Assembly: GCF_014851675.1 (NCBI RefSeq)
Contig: NZ_JACVAE010000003.1
Coordinates: 186,001 to 250,000, forward strand
Length of the DNA stretch: 64,000 nt
Reading direction: 5' to 3'
DNA from: Rhizobium sp. ARZ01
GTDB lineage: Bacteria; Pseudomonadota; Alphaproteobacteria; Rhizobiales; Rhizobiaceae
Positions 8,312-17,533 of this stretch are shown one piece after another. The notes beneath the pieces are model-generated. The model made no database searches. It saw nothing but the letters and a program-made list of their open reading frames with translations, and had not been told where the DNA came from. The position numbers were made by a program, and so were the translations under genes. Position 1 is the stretch's first letter. Each line of letters begins with the position of its first letter.

Positions 8312-9836
8312 GATGAGGTCCTTCGCTCGACGTCCAGTCGCCGGACATCATCAGGCCGAGCCGGCGCGGGTCGACGTCCTCGGCGGCGATCGGCGCGGAA
8401 AGCCGTCCCTTGACGATTGCCTGGATCCGGTCGGCAAGTCCGATCACTTCATCCAGGTCCTCGGAAATCAAAAGCACCGCCGTTCCCTTCCGGCGCGCTT
8501 CCAGGATACGGGCGTGGACGGCCGCGACGGCACCCTCGTCGAGGCCCCGGGTCGGCTGCGCGGCAATCAGGATGCGTGGCCGCCTGTAGAGGTTGCGCCC
8601 GAGGATCAGCTTCTGCATGTTGCCGCCGGACAGCAGGCGCGCACGGCTGGTCGGCGTGCCGCCGCGCACGTCGAAATCCTCGATGATCGTGGCGGCAAGC
8701 GCCTGGCCTGCCGCCCGGTTGACGAGGCCGCGCCTGGAAAAATGCGCCGTGTGGATCCGCTCCAGTACGGCATTTTCCCAGATCGCCATCTCGCCGATCG
8801 TGCCCTGCTTGTGGCGATCCTCGGGAATGCGGCCGATGCCGGCTTCGACCAGGTCGTGCACCTCCAGCGCCTGCACTGTTTCACCGAACAGCCGCATCTC
8901 CCCGCCGTTTGGCGCAGCCAGCCCGCTCATCAGTTGTGAAAGGGTCGCTTGCCCATTTCCGGAAACACCGATGATGCCGAGCGTCTCACCTTCGCGCAGG
9001 AAGAAATCGATTTCCTTCAGCCGGTCGATGCCACCGCTGGTCACCGTCACACGTGAGGCCTGGAACACGGTCTCGCCCGGTTCTGCAGGCTCGCGCGTCG
9101 GCCGTGTTACGCGATATCCGACCATCAGCTCGGCCAGTTCGGACTTGTTGGTTTCACTGACCATACACTCGGCCGCCACTTTGCCGCCGCGCAGGACGAC
9201 GATACGGTCGGCGGCGGCCATCACCTCGTCGAGCTTGTGCGAGATGAAGATCAGCGACAGGCCCTGCCGTGCCATCTCCTTCAGCGTGGAAAACAGCCGC
9301 TCCGCCTCGATGTTCGTCAGAACGGCCGTCGGCTCGTCGAGGATCAGGATGCGGGCGTCGTTGTAGAGGGCCTTGAGGATCTCCACCCGCTGCTGCTCGC
9401 CGACGGACAGATCGCCGAGCCGCGCGTCCGGATCGACGCCGAGGCCGAAGCGTTCGGCAATCGCAAGCAGCTTGCGCCGTGCTGCGCCCTTGTTCGAGCG
9501 CAGCGACCAGAGCGATTCCGTGCCGGTCATCACGTTTTCCAGAACGGTCAAGTTCGGCGCCAGCGAAAAATGCTGGTGCACCATGCCGACTCCGGCCTTG
9601 ATTGCTGCCCGCGGCCGCCCGTGCGGAAGCTCGTCCCCGTCGACGCGCACGGTGCCCTCGTCCGGCGTGTAATGGCCAAAGAGAATGCTCATCAGCGTCG
9701 TCTTGCCGGCGCCGTTCTCGCCGAGCAGCGCCAAAAGCTCGCCCTTGCGCAGGCTGATCGAGATGTCGTCGTTTGCGACGATCGGGCCGAAGCGCTTGCT
9801 GATGTGGGAAAGTTCGAGGACGGTTTCCATTGTCAT
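8301..9836 (-). CDS. ABC transporter ATP-binding protein with two nucleotide-binding domains
   Basis: The 511-aa protein has two fused ABC ATPase domains. The first (about residues 7-240) has Walker A GENGAGKTT, signature LSVGEQQRVEI and Walker B ILILDEPTAVL. The second (about 260-500) has a degenerate Walker A region GVSGNGQATL, signature LLSGGNMQKLILGRNL and a divergent Walker B (ILIAAQPTRGLD). One canonical and one degenerate site is typical of nucleoside and ribose importers. It overlaps the amidase stop by 4 bp (ATGA). A second start codon (METVLE) lies two codons downstream at 9830. Confidence 0.92.
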   Translation of the reverse strand: MTMETVLELSHISKRFGPIVANDDISISLRKGELLALLGENGAGKTTLMSILFGHYTPDEGTVRVDGDELPHGRPRAAIKAGVGMVHQHFSLAPNLTVLENVMTGTESLWSLRSNKGAARRKLLAIAERFGLGVDPDARLGDLSVGEQQRVEILKALYNDARILILDEPTAVLTNIEAERLFSTLKEMARQGLSLIFISHKLDEVMAAADRIVVLRGGKVAAECMVSETNKSELAELMVGYRVTRPTREPAEPGETVFQASRVTVTSGGIDRLKEIDFFLREGETLGIIGVSGNGQATLSQLMSGLAAPNGGEMRLFGETVQALEVHDLVEAGIGRIPEDRHKQGTIGEMAIWENAVLERIHTAHFSRRGLVNRAAGQALAATIIEDFDVRGGTPTSRARLLSGGNMQKLILGRNLYRRPRILIAAQPTRGLDEGAVAAVHARILEARRKGTAVLLISEDLDEVIGLADRIQAIVKGRLSAPIAAEDVDPRRLGLMMSGDWTSSEGPHHAS

Positions 9837-11281
9837 GCTGCCAATCCCGCCACGGGAAAACGATGCCGCCAGCGCTCCTCGCGCTCGAGTTGGGCGGCGA
9901 GTGAAAGCAGCATTTTCTCGGACCCCATCGGCCCCATCAATTGCACCGGCAGCGGCAGTCCCTCCGCATCCTTGCCGAAGGGCAGCGTCAGCGCTGGAAA
10001 GCCCGAAATATTGGCAAGGCTCGCCAGCGGCGCAAACGCCGTCATCCGCTGCAGATGCAGATCGGTATCGGCATGGTCGGAGGGGAAGGACCCCACCGGC
10101 AGGGGAGCGGAAGAGAGCATCGGCATCAGCAAGCAGTCCAGGCTTTCGAACAGGGCCCAGGTTCGATGGCTCACATGCACCGCAGCGTCCAGCGATGTCC
10201 AGAGGGCGTTACCGGATATTTTTCGTCCGCGCTCGGCAAAGGCGCGCGTCAGCGGTTCAGCAAGGTCGAGATCGAGCGCCAACGCATTCGCCAGCCGGGC
10301 GAGATTGACCGCAACGATATCGGCAAAGACGGTACCGGAGATGGCGACGAGGTCCTCGAAGGCAGACCAGCGCAGCGGAAGGATCCGGTACCCGGCCTTC
10401 TCCAACGTTTTGGCTGCGTCCAATACCGCAACGCTTCGCGCCGGGTCCGTGGGATAGTCACGGCCGGTATCGGTCAGGACACCAATCCGCAGATTGGCTT
10501 CCGTAGAGCCGTGCGGCGCCGGGTCGGCAAAGGGACCTCGCGCCTTGCCGCAAACAGATTGAAAGATCCGTTGGGTGTCACGCACCGAGCGACAGACGGC
10601 GAGTTCGCTGGCGATTCCGCCGAGATGGTTGCCGAAATGCGGGCCGCCGGGGATGGCGCCTCGCGTGGGCTTCAGGCCGACGAGGCCGCAACAGGCGGCG
10701 GGCACGCGGGTCGAGCCGCCGGCGTCGGTGGCATGGGCGATCGCGACGATGCCGGCTGCGACGGCCGCCGCCGCGCCGCCCGACGAGCCGCCGGCGGTAC
10801 GGGACGGATCGAGTGGATTGCGGCAGATGGGCCCGCGAGCTGGCTCGCTGGAGAGGGAAAGCCCGAATTCCGGGCTGGTCGTCAGGCCGAAGAGGGTGAA
10901 GCCCGCCTGGCGAAACCGGACGGCGAGGTTCGAATCCAGAGCAGGATCCAGCATTCCCTCCAGCACGCGCGATCCGGCCCGGACGGGAAAGCCGGCAAAG
11001 GGCCCGCCGAGATCCTTTGCCAATGTCGGCACACCACCGAAGGTCCTGGTTGCAAACTGGGCCGGATTGGTCGCTCTCTCCGCATCCAGCGTCGCAGCCG
11101 CTTCCCGGCCGCGCGCCGCATCCAGGTGGCAGATCGCGCCGAATGCCGTGTTGGCGGAAGCGGCTGAAAGCGCCGCCTCCATTGCTTCGCTGGCCGAAAC
11201 AACACCGGAGCGGATCGCATCGGCCAGCGCCGACGCGTCCCCTTTTTCTACACTTGTGGTCTCCGGCGTTGACACGACCAC
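9833..11281 (-). CDS. Amidase, amidase-signature family
   Basis: A 482-aa amidase-signature hydrolase with the Ser-cisSer-Lys triad visible: Lys in LAKDLGG (about residue 89), the Gly/Ser-rich GGSSGGAAAAVAAG, and the nucleophile region DAGGSTRVPA. Family members hydrolyse diverse amides (GatA, allophanate hydrolase, fatty-acid amidases). Placement between a BMP binding protein and the ATPase of the same importer, with a cytosine-deaminase-like enzyme at the operon end, suggests it hydrolyses an imported nitrogen compound. The substrate is unknown. It starts 11 bp after the binding-protein stop. Confidence 0.88.
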   Translation of the reverse strand: MVVSTPETTSVEKGDASALADAIRSGVVSASEAMEAALSAASANTAFGAICHLDAARGREAAATLDAERATNPAQFATRTFGGVPTLAKDLGGPFAGFPVRAGSRVLEGMLDPALDSNLAVRFRQAGFTLFGLTTSPEFGLSLSSEPARGPICRNPLDPSRTAGGSSGGAAAAVAAGIVAIAHATDAGGSTRVPAACCGLVGLKPTRGAIPGGPHFGNHLGGIASELAVCRSVRDTQRIFQSVCGKARGPFADPAPHGSTEANLRIGVLTDTGRDYPTDPARSVAVLDAAKTLEKAGYRILPLRWSAFEDLVAISGTVFADIVAVNLARLANALALDLDLAEPLTRAFAERGRKISGNALWTSLDAAVHVSHRTWALFESLDCLLMPMLSSAPLPVGSFPSDHADTDLHLQRMTAFAPLASLANISGFPALTLPFGKDAEGLPLPVQLMGPMGSEKMLLSLAAQLEREERWRHRFPVAGLAA

Positions 11282-11292
11282 TGCTTGCCGGC

Positions 11293-12279
11293 TTACTTCG
11301 GCTCGTCCATCATGATCGGCACTTCGAACTTGCCGGCCTTGATTTCGGCACGCTTGGCCTCCATCGCCGCTTCCGCGTCAGCAGGCGCCACGCCCTTGAC
11401 GTAGACGATGTCGCTGCCGCCGTTCTTCATCAGGCCGAAGGCCGTGTAGCTCTTGCCAGCCGGCTTGCCGGCATTCACATCGGCCACGGCCGCGTCGAGG
11501 ATCGGTCGGAAATACCACATCGCGTTGGCAAAGACGGTATCCGGATAACGCGGCGTATAGTCGAGCAGCGAACCGACCGCCTTGATGCCGCGCTCCTTGG
11601 CGGCGTCGGCGGTGCCGATGCGCTCGCCGAACAGGATGTCGGCGCCGGCGTCAATCTGGGCAAGACCCGCCTCGCGCGCCTTCGGCGGGTCGAAGAAGGT
11701 ACCGATAAAGGAGACCAGGTGCTTGGCGTCAGGGTTCACTTCCTTCACGCCGGCCGCAAACGCGTTGATCAGCATGTTGACTTCCGGGATCGGGATCGCG
11801 CCGACCGAGCCGACAACGCCGGATTTCGTCATCTTGCCGGCCAGCATGCCGGCAAGATAGGCGCCGTCGTGGTTCCAGGTGCCGAAGACGCCGAAATTGT
11901 CGCCCGCGGCCTCGCCGCTCGAGCCCATCAGGAAGGCGGTGTCCGGGTAGTCCGCCGCCACCTGCCGTGCCTCGCGCTCCACCGCATAGGATTCGCCGAC
12001 GATCAGCTTGTTGCCCTGCTCGGCATATTCGCGCATGGCGCGCGGATAGTCGGTGCCGGAAACGCCTTCCGAGAACGTGTACTCGATCACGCCGTCCTTC
12101 GCCGCCGCCTGCAGCGCCTCGTGCAGGCGCGAATTCCAGGCGTTTTCAACCGGCGATGCATGGATGCCTGCAACCTTCAGTGGCGCCTGCGCGCGCGCCT
12201 GCGGCAGGAACGCGCTGGCACCGAGAACGAGACCACCGGCAAGCATGGTACGACGTTTAATCAGGAGGCTGTTCGTCAT
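11293..12279 (-). CDS. BMP-family ABC transporter substrate-binding protein
   Basis: A 328-aa periplasmic binding protein of the BMP/PnrA (TmpC) family, which typically binds nucleosides or nucleobases. The N-terminus has twin arginines (KRRTML) before a hydrophobic stretch ending LPQARA, consistent with a Tat- or Sec-type cleavable signal; no lipobox cysteine is seen. Later segments such as FGTWNHDGAYLAGMLAG and GSVGAIPIPEVNMLINAF match the fold. It is the first gene of the six-gene operon and follows a good promoter. Confidence 0.9.
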   Translation of the reverse strand: MTNSLLIKRRTMLAGGLVLGASAFLPQARAQAPLKVAGIHASPVENAWNSRLHEALQAAAKDGVIEYTFSEGVSGTDYPRAMREYAEQGNKLIVGESYAVEREARQVAADYPDTAFLMGSSGEAAGDNFGVFGTWNHDGAYLAGMLAGKMTKSGVVGSVGAIPIPEVNMLINAFAAGVKEVNPDAKHLVSFIGTFFDPPKAREAGLAQIDAGADILFGERIGTADAAKERGIKAVGSLLDYTPRYPDTVFANAMWYFRPILDAAVADVNAGKPAGKSYTAFGLMKNGGSDIVYVKGVAPADAEAAMEAKRAEIKAGKFEVPIMMDEPK

Positions 12280-12316
12280 GTTTCGTTCCCTTTCGATCGA
12301 CCAAATGGTTCAAAAA

Positions 12317-12345
12317 GCAATAGGATTCGCACAAAAACGAGTCAA
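12317..12345 (-). promoter_or_regulatory. Sigma-70-type promoter of the BMP-amidase-ABC operon
   Basis: Reading the minus strand, TTGACT (12345-12340) is followed after 17 bp by TATTGC (12322-12317). Transcription would begin near 12310, about 30 nt before the start codon of the BMP protein. Spacing and the -35 hexamer match the housekeeping promoters of alphaproteobacteria. Confidence 0.65.
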
Positions 12346-12495
12346 GCGCGGGACATGCACACGAAACGGTCATGAACCGCTTTCGCGCCGCAGCATGGCG
12401 GCTCGGGGCAGTTCGCGTTCAGGCTGTTGTCAGCATCGCCCGGCAGTTTCTGCCGCGGCGGAAGCGGACTGTCCGGAGCATAGGTTTATCCGCCG

Positions 12496-14166
12496 ATGAC
12501 GCGCGGATCGACAGGTAACCCGATGGCAACTTTGATGGACAGCGTGGCACAGAGCGGGCCTAGATTGCGACCGGCGATCGGCTCCATTTCCTTGAGCTTT
12601 GCAGTCGCGCTGTTTGTGCTGGCAACCGCGAACCAGAGCTTTTGGGCAAAGACGTCGATCTATTTCAGCGGAACGGTGGGGGCCAGGGCGGCTTTGGCGC
12701 TAGGGCTGGCTGCGCTTTTTTCCGTCATCTGCATCTCCTTATCCATGCGGTTCCTGACCAAGCCGCTGTTCATCTTTTTGGTTCTCACCAGTGCCGTCGC
12801 CTCCTGGTTCATGGACCGTTTCGGCGTGCTCCTGGATGTAGAGATGATCCGGAACGCTGCCGAGACGACCCGGGCGGAGGCAAGCAACCTGATCACGCCG
12901 GCCTTCGCCTGGCATATCTTTGCGCTCGGTCTCCTTCCCTCGATGCTGATCCTCTGGGTGCGGGTCGACCATCGGCCCTTTTTTGCCAAGGCCCGCCGGA
13001 ACACTGCCTTCGTGGTGCCACTACTGCTGATCGCCGCGGTCGCAGCATCGATGCAGATGCGGCTGCTCATCACCACGAGCCGCGAGCATCGCGACTGGCT
13101 CGCAAGCCTCAATCCGGTCGCACCGATCGTCAACGTCATTCGCTATGCGGCAAGTAACGGCAATGAGAAGGACATCGTCGTAAAGACGCTTGGGGCCGAT
13201 GCGCATGTGGTTTCCGACGCGGGGCGCAAGCCGCGGGTGCTGGTAGTCGTCGCCGGCGAGACCGCGCGTGCCGACAATTTCTCGCTCGGCGGCTATCCGC
13301 GCCCGACCAATCCGGAACTGACGGCGCGCGATATCACCTATTTTTCGCAAACGACAAGCTGCGGAACGGCAACGGCCGTGTCGCTGCCCTGCATGTTCTC
13401 CGTCTATGGCCGTGACGACTTTAGCCACCGCAAGGGCCTGGAGACCGAGAACCTTCTCGATGTCCTGTCCCATGCGGGGCTTGCGGCCGCGTGGTGGGAC
13501 AACAACACCGGCAGCAAGGGTGTGGCCGACCGCGTGGCCTATCGCTACTTTCCGAACGAACCGGATCCGCGCTTTTGCACGGACGGCGAATGCCAGGATG
13601 GCATCCTGCTCGATCGCCTCGTGCCCTGGCTCGACGGCGTGAATAAGGACACTGTCCTCGTCATCCATCAGCTCGGTAGCCACGGCCCGTCCTACTTTGA
13701 GCGCTATCCGGAGGCCTACCGGCGGTTCAAGCCGGATTGCCGCACGCCGGAAATTGCCAACTGCACCGACGAGGAACTCATCAACGCCTACGACAACACC
13801 ATCGCCTACACCGATCATGTCCTGTCGACGATCATCGATGAGCTGAAAAGGCGCGAGGACCGACTGGACGGGTCGATGATCTATATGTCGGATCACGGCG
13901 AGTCCCTTGGCGAAAGCGGTCTCTACCTGCATGGCGCACCCTACCTGATCGCGCCGAAGCAGCAGACGCATGTTCCATTCGTTCTTTGGCTCGGTGCCCG
14001 GGCCGGGACCTCTATGGACAAGGCCTGCCTGCAACAGCGCGCCAACGAGCCGGCGTCGCACGACAATCTGTTCCACACGGTGCTGGGATTGATGTCCGTG
14101 GCGACGACTGTCTACGATCCGGCGCTCGACGTGCTTTCAAGCTGTCGGCCTGCCCGCTCGAGCTGA
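12496..14166 (+). CDS. eptA: Phosphoethanolamine--lipid A transferase, EptA type
   Basis: A 556-aa inner-membrane enzyme that transfers phosphoethanolamine from phosphatidylethanolamine to lipid A, lowering surface charge and sensitivity to cationic peptides. The N-terminal third has about five hydrophobic segments (to about residue 200). The C-terminal periplasmic sulfatase-like domain carries VVVAGETARADNFSLGGY, the nucleophile region SCGTATAVSLPCM, HQLGSHGP and the metal-binding SDHGESLGE. Cysteines in the catalytic domain fit the usual disulfides. The start could instead be the ATG at 12523 (MATLMDS), which has an AGGT purine run just upstream. A two-component system follows 96 bp downstream, as in pmrCAB loci. 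Confidence 0.9.
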   Translation: MTRGSTGNPMATLMDSVAQSGPRLRPAIGSISLSFAVALFVLATANQSFWAKTSIYFSGTVGARAALALGLAALFSVICISLSMRFLTKPLFIFLVLTSAVASWFMDRFGVLLDVEMIRNAAETTRAEASNLITPAFAWHIFALGLLPSMLILWVRVDHRPFFAKARRNTAFVVPLLLIAAVAASMQMRLLITTSREHRDWLASLNPVAPIVNVIRYAASNGNEKDIVVKTLGADAHVVSDAGRKPRVLVVVAGETARADNFSLGGYPRPTNPELTARDITYFSQTTSCGTATAVSLPCMFSVYGRDDFSHRKGLETENLLDVLSHAGLAAAWWDNNTGSKGVADRVAYRYFPNEPDPRFCTDGECQDGILLDRLVPWLDGVNKDTVLVIHQLGSHGPSYFERYPEAYRRFKPDCRTPEIANCTDEELINAYDNTIAYTDHVLSTIIDELKRREDRLDGSMIYMSDHGESLGESGLYLHGAPYLIAPKQQTHVPFVLWLGARAGTSMDKACLQQRANEPASHDNLFHTVLGLMSVATTVYDPALDVLSSCRPARSS

Positions 14167-14262
14167 AGGCGAACTGGACCACATGGACGACGGGACCGCG
14201 CCCGATATAGTCTGGGCCAGGATCATAGGGCGCGCTATGGTGCGTTTCGGGAAGGGCGCGGC

Positions 14263-14925
14263 GTGCGTGTACTGTTGATCGAAGATGATGCGATATTGGG
14301 CGAAGCCGTTCGCGACTACGTTGCCGCGGGCGGGCATGCGGTGGACTGGGCACGGAAGCTCGAGGACGCCAAGGTCGCCATCAAGGCGGTCAATTATGGC
14401 CTTGTCCTGCTGGACCTGCGCCTTCCCGATGGGAGCGGAATCGCGTTCCTGAAGGGGTTGCGCGAGGCGAACAACGGCACGCCGGTGATCATCCTGACAG
14501 CGCATGACCAGATCTCCGACCGAATCGAGGGGCTCAACAGCGGTGCGGACGACTATCTGGTGAAGCCTTTCAATCTTGGTGAGCTGTCCGCCAGGATGCT
14601 GGCGGTGGCACGCCGGTACGGCGGCAATGCGTCTCCCATGATACGCCTTGGCGATCTGGAGATCGGCCAGGCCGACCGCCGCATCGTCCGCAATGGCGGC
14701 GAAATCGCGCTGTCTGGCCGGGAATGGGCCGTGCTCGACGTGTTGCTCGCCCGTCCCGGCGCCATCGTTTCCAAGGGGCAGATCGAGGAAGCCCTCTACG
14801 CCTTCGGCTCGGAGATCGAAAGCAACACGGTGGAGGTCTATGTCAGCCGTGTGCGCAAGAAGGTCGGGCACGACTATATCCTGACCGTCCGCGGGGTCGG
14901 CTACCGGCTCGGTATGCAGGCATGA
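14263..14925 (+). CDS. OmpR/PhoB-type response regulator, PmrA/BasR-like
   Basis: A 220-aa response regulator with a receiver domain (acidic pair E7-D8-D9, phospho-acceptor D51 in LVLLDLRLPDG, KPF lysine near residue 101) and a C-terminal winged-helix DNA-binding domain (about residues 125-218, ending YILTVRGVGYRLG). It starts with GTG at 14263, and its stop overlaps the kinase start by 4 bp. Sitting between eptA and the kinase, it probably controls lipid A modification, as PmrA/BasR does. That role is inferred from context. Confidence 0.9.
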   Translation: MRVLLIEDDAILGEAVRDYVAAGGHAVDWARKLEDAKVAIKAVNYGLVLLDLRLPDGSGIAFLKGLREANNGTPVIILTAHDQISDRIEGLNSGADDYLVKPFNLGELSARMLAVARRYGGNASPMIRLGDLEIGQADRRIVRNGGEIALSGREWAVLDVLLARPGAIVSKGQIEEALYAFGSEIESNTVEVYVSRVRKKVGHDYILTVRGVGYRLGMQA

Positions 14926-16292
14926 GGGAGCCAAGCATCACCCGTCGGCTGACGCTGTCGCTGGCTGCAGCGCTGACCGGTTTCTGGCTTCTCGCGACCG
15001 CGCTCGGCGTCATGGTCATGCAGGACGAGTTCAGCGAGATCTTCGACAGCGCGCTTCAAGAAACGGCGGAACGCTTGCTGGTGCTTGTCGTCGACGACAT
15101 TGCGCAAAACGACGAAAGCGGAGCGAGTGACAACTACCATGTCGTGATACCCGCATCCGGCAGGGAATATCTGACCTACCAGTTGCGTAACGAGCGCGGC
15201 GATGTCCTCTTGCGCTCCCATGACGCGCCGATGACGCCGTTCGATGCGCCGCTGAAGAGCGGCTTCTGGCGTGACGCAACCTACCGCTTCTATACGGCGA
15301 CACCCGCCGGCGACAGCGGGCTGTATCTGCAGGTCGCCGACGCGCTTGCCAACCGGCGCGAGGCGCTGATCGAAGGCGCCATGGCCCTTCTCCTGCCGGT
15401 GCTGTTGCTCGTCCCGGCCAGCATCGCGCTTGTCTGGTACATCGCGCGCCGGACGATCGCGCCCGTCGACACGCTGCGCCAGGCGATTGCCAGCAAGGAC
15501 AGCGGCAACCTCACGGTGATCGCACGCGAGGGGATGCCGCGCGAACTGTTGCCGATCGTGCGCTCCGTCAACCTGCTGCTGAGCCGGCTGAAAGCCGCAC
15601 TGGATGCGGAGCGGGAATTTACGGCCAACAGCGCCCATGAACTTAGGACGCCGATCGCCGGGGCGCTGGCGCAGACCCAGGTACTGATCGACGAGCTTGC
15701 GAGCGGCCCGAAAAAAGCCCGCGCACGCCAGGTCGAGACCTCGCTGACCAATCTCAGCCACCTGGCGGAAAAACTGCTGCAGCTGGCAAGGGCCGAGGCG
15801 GGGGTCGGCGCGGTGGAGACGCCGGTCGACCTGGCACGCGTGCTGGAACTGGTCGTCCTCGATTTCCAGCGTGATCCGGAGGTCGCTGGCCGGTTGCGAT
15901 TCCACCGGGCCGAAGGCGCATCACTGCGGCGTCCGGCCAGCGAGGACGGCTTTGCGATTGCGTTGCGCAATCTGATCGAGAATGCGCTGGTCCACGGTTG
16001 CGCAGATGCGCCGGTGGACATCCGGCTTGAGCGGGACGGCACCGTGAGGATCATCAACGACGGGCATGTGCTCGCGGACTGGGAGCTGGAAATGATCCGC
16101 AAGCGCTTCGGCCGCGGCCGGACGTCGGCCTCCGGCTCGGGGCTTGGCATTTCCATCGCCGAGCGGCTGCTTACGCAGATGCATGCGCGGCTTGAGCTCC
16201 TGTCCCCGCCCGAAGGGCTGCCGGCGGGGCTGGAGGCGCGGATCCGGTTCGAACCGGATCCGCCTGTTGAAATCACTGCTCGGACAGCTTGA
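14922..16292 (+). CDS. Membrane sensor histidine kinase, PmrB/QseC-like
   Basis: A 456-aa kinase. It has a first membrane segment at about residues 12-33 and a periplasmic sensor region of about 115 residues. A second segment (about 150-174) is followed by a HAMP-like linker. The dimerisation box NSAHELRTPIAG has phospho-acceptor H239, and the ATPase domain has N-box LRNLIENALVHG and G-box GSGLGISIAERLL. I chose the ATG at 14922 because it overlaps the regulator stop (ATGA) and is followed at once by the first membrane segment. Its last 20 bp overlap the convergent small gene on the other strand. Confidence 0.9.
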   Translation: MREPSITRRLTLSLAAALTGFWLLATALGVMVMQDEFSEIFDSALQETAERLLVLVVDDIAQNDESGASDNYHVVIPASGREYLTYQLRNERGDVLLRSHDAPMTPFDAPLKSGFWRDATYRFYTATPAGDSGLYLQVADALANRREALIEGAMALLLPVLLLVPASIALVWYIARRTIAPVDTLRQAIASKDSGNLTVIAREGMPRELLPIVRSVNLLLSRLKAALDAEREFTANSAHELRTPIAGALAQTQVLIDELASGPKKARARQVETSLTNLSHLAEKLLQLARAEAGVGAVETPVDLARVLELVVLDFQRDPEVAGRLRFHRAEGASLRRPASEDGFAIALRNLIENALVHGCADAPVDIRLERDGTVRIINDGHVLADWELEMIRKRFGRGRTSASGSGLGISIAERLLTQMHARLELLSPPEGLPAGLEARIRFEPDPPVEITARTA

Positions 16293-16479
16293 TGTCCGGC
16301 GTGTACTCCTTGCCCTCGACTTCTTTCACGACTGCCTGGCCGCACTGCATCTGCTTCGTCTCGGCATTGTAGGCGTAAGTCGGCGACCCGTGCAGCGACC
16401 AGCCCTTGTTCAGCGCCAGTGTCACCTTGTGACAGAAGGAGGCGTCGTCGGGGCCGGCGAGGAAGCGGTAGACTTTCAT
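16273..16479 (-). CDS. DUF1737-type small protein
   Basis: A 68-aa protein beginning MKVYRFLAGPDDASFCHKV, with a central NKGWSLHGSPTY motif. This is the pattern of the short DUF1737 family found across proteobacteria; its function is unknown. The start codon overlaps the stop of the upstream CoA-ester lyase gene by 4 bp, so the two are coupled. Its 3' end overlaps the convergent histidine kinase gene by 20 bp. Confidence 0.8.
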   Translation of the reverse strand: MKVYRFLAGPDDASFCHKVTLALNKGWSLHGSPTYAYNAETKQMQCGQAVVKEVEGKEYTPDIKLSEQ

Positions 16480-17387
16480 GTGGTGCGTTCTTTCTTCGCG
16501 ATGAGGTCGGCCTTGGCGAGCAGCCGCTTCGCCTGGTCGAGGTGGAGAAGTTCGACCATGCGGCCGTTGAGGTTGATGGCACCCTTGCCTTGGTTCTCCG
16601 GCAGCGCGAAGGCTGCGGCAACGGCGCGGGCCTCGGCGGCAGCCGCATCGGGGACGCCATAGGCGCGGTTGGCCGGTTCGATCTGGGCCGGATGGATCAG
16701 CATCTTGCCGTCAAAGCCCATCTGCCGACCCTGCTCGCATTCGGCGGCAAGCGGCTCGAGGTCGGTGAAGCCGTTGAAGACACTGTCGATCACGTCGAGG
16801 CCGGAAGCACGGGCGGCGACGATCGCCTGGATCAGCAGCGGCACGAGATAGGGCCGGCCGGGGACATCGGCGATGCCGGTGGCAAGGCGCAGGTCGTTAA
16901 GCCCGAGCACCAGGCAGTCGAGCCTGCCGCCGCTGGTCCGCCCGATCTCGGCGATTTCCGCAAGGTTCAGGATCGCGGCCGGCGTCTCGATCATCGCCCA
17001 CAGGCGCGGGCCGTCGTCGGCCCCATGATCGCTCAGCCAGTCGGATACGGCGAGGATGTCCTGCGGCTCGGACACCTTTGGCAGCAACACCGCATCCGGT
17101 GCGCAGGCGAGAACCGCTTCCAGATCGTCCGGGCCATCGCTGCTGGAAAGGGCGTTGATGCGGATGATGCGTTCCTGACCCGACGTGCGATCCAGTCCGG
17201 CGAAGTGCTGCTTGAGCGCTTCACGCGCCTCGGTTTTCTTCTCCGGCGCGACCGAATCCTCCAGGTCGAAGATGACACCGTCGCAGGCGAGCGACGACGA
17301 TTTCTCCAACGCGCGAACGTTGCTGGCGGGCACGCTCAGCAGCGACCGGCGCAGGCGGAGGGGGTGGCGATGGGTCAGTGTGTTCAT
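16476..17387 (-). CDS. HpcH/HpaI-family CoA-ester lyase (citrate lyase beta-like)
   Basis: A 303-aa member of the citrate lyase beta / malyl-CoA lyase family, which cleave or form C-C bonds in acyl-CoA esters with a divalent metal. Visible signatures are the N-terminal RRSLLSVPASN, the CDGVIFDLEDSVAP metal-binding region, LPKVSEP, a catalytic-region Glu in MIETPAAILN, and GFDGKMLIHPAQIEPAN. The length is normal for the stand-alone lyases. The substrate could be malyl-, methylmalyl- or citramalyl-CoA; sequence alone does not decide. It is divergent from the small membrane protein at 17534. Confidence 0.87.
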   Translation of the reverse strand: MNTLTHRHPLRLRRSLLSVPASNVRALEKSSSLACDGVIFDLEDSVAPEKKTEAREALKQHFAGLDRTSGQERIIRINALSSSDGPDDLEAVLACAPDAVLLPKVSEPQDILAVSDWLSDHGADDGPRLWAMIETPAAILNLAEIAEIGRTSGGRLDCLVLGLNDLRLATGIADVPGRPYLVPLLIQAIVAARASGLDVIDSVFNGFTDLEPLAAECEQGRQMGFDGKMLIHPAQIEPANRAYGVPDAAAAEARAVAAAFALPENQGKGAINLNGRMVELLHLDQAKRLLAKADLIAKKERTT

Positions 17388-17533
17388 GGCTGCTTTCTGC
17401 CTCGCTTTGCGACAATGGGCAAGCGTCCTCGCGCATCATGCGCTACTGCCACGGGTGCGACAGAGTGGTCCCAGATGGAGCCTTGTAATGAACACATTCA
17501 CTGCCCACATTCGTCGCAGAGAAAGGGTCAATC

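Noticed and set aside
16140..16500. Overlap between the histidine kinase and the convergent DUF1737 gene considered as a frame error
   Set aside because: Both reading frames are intact and a 20-bp tail-to-tail overlap is common in compact genomes.
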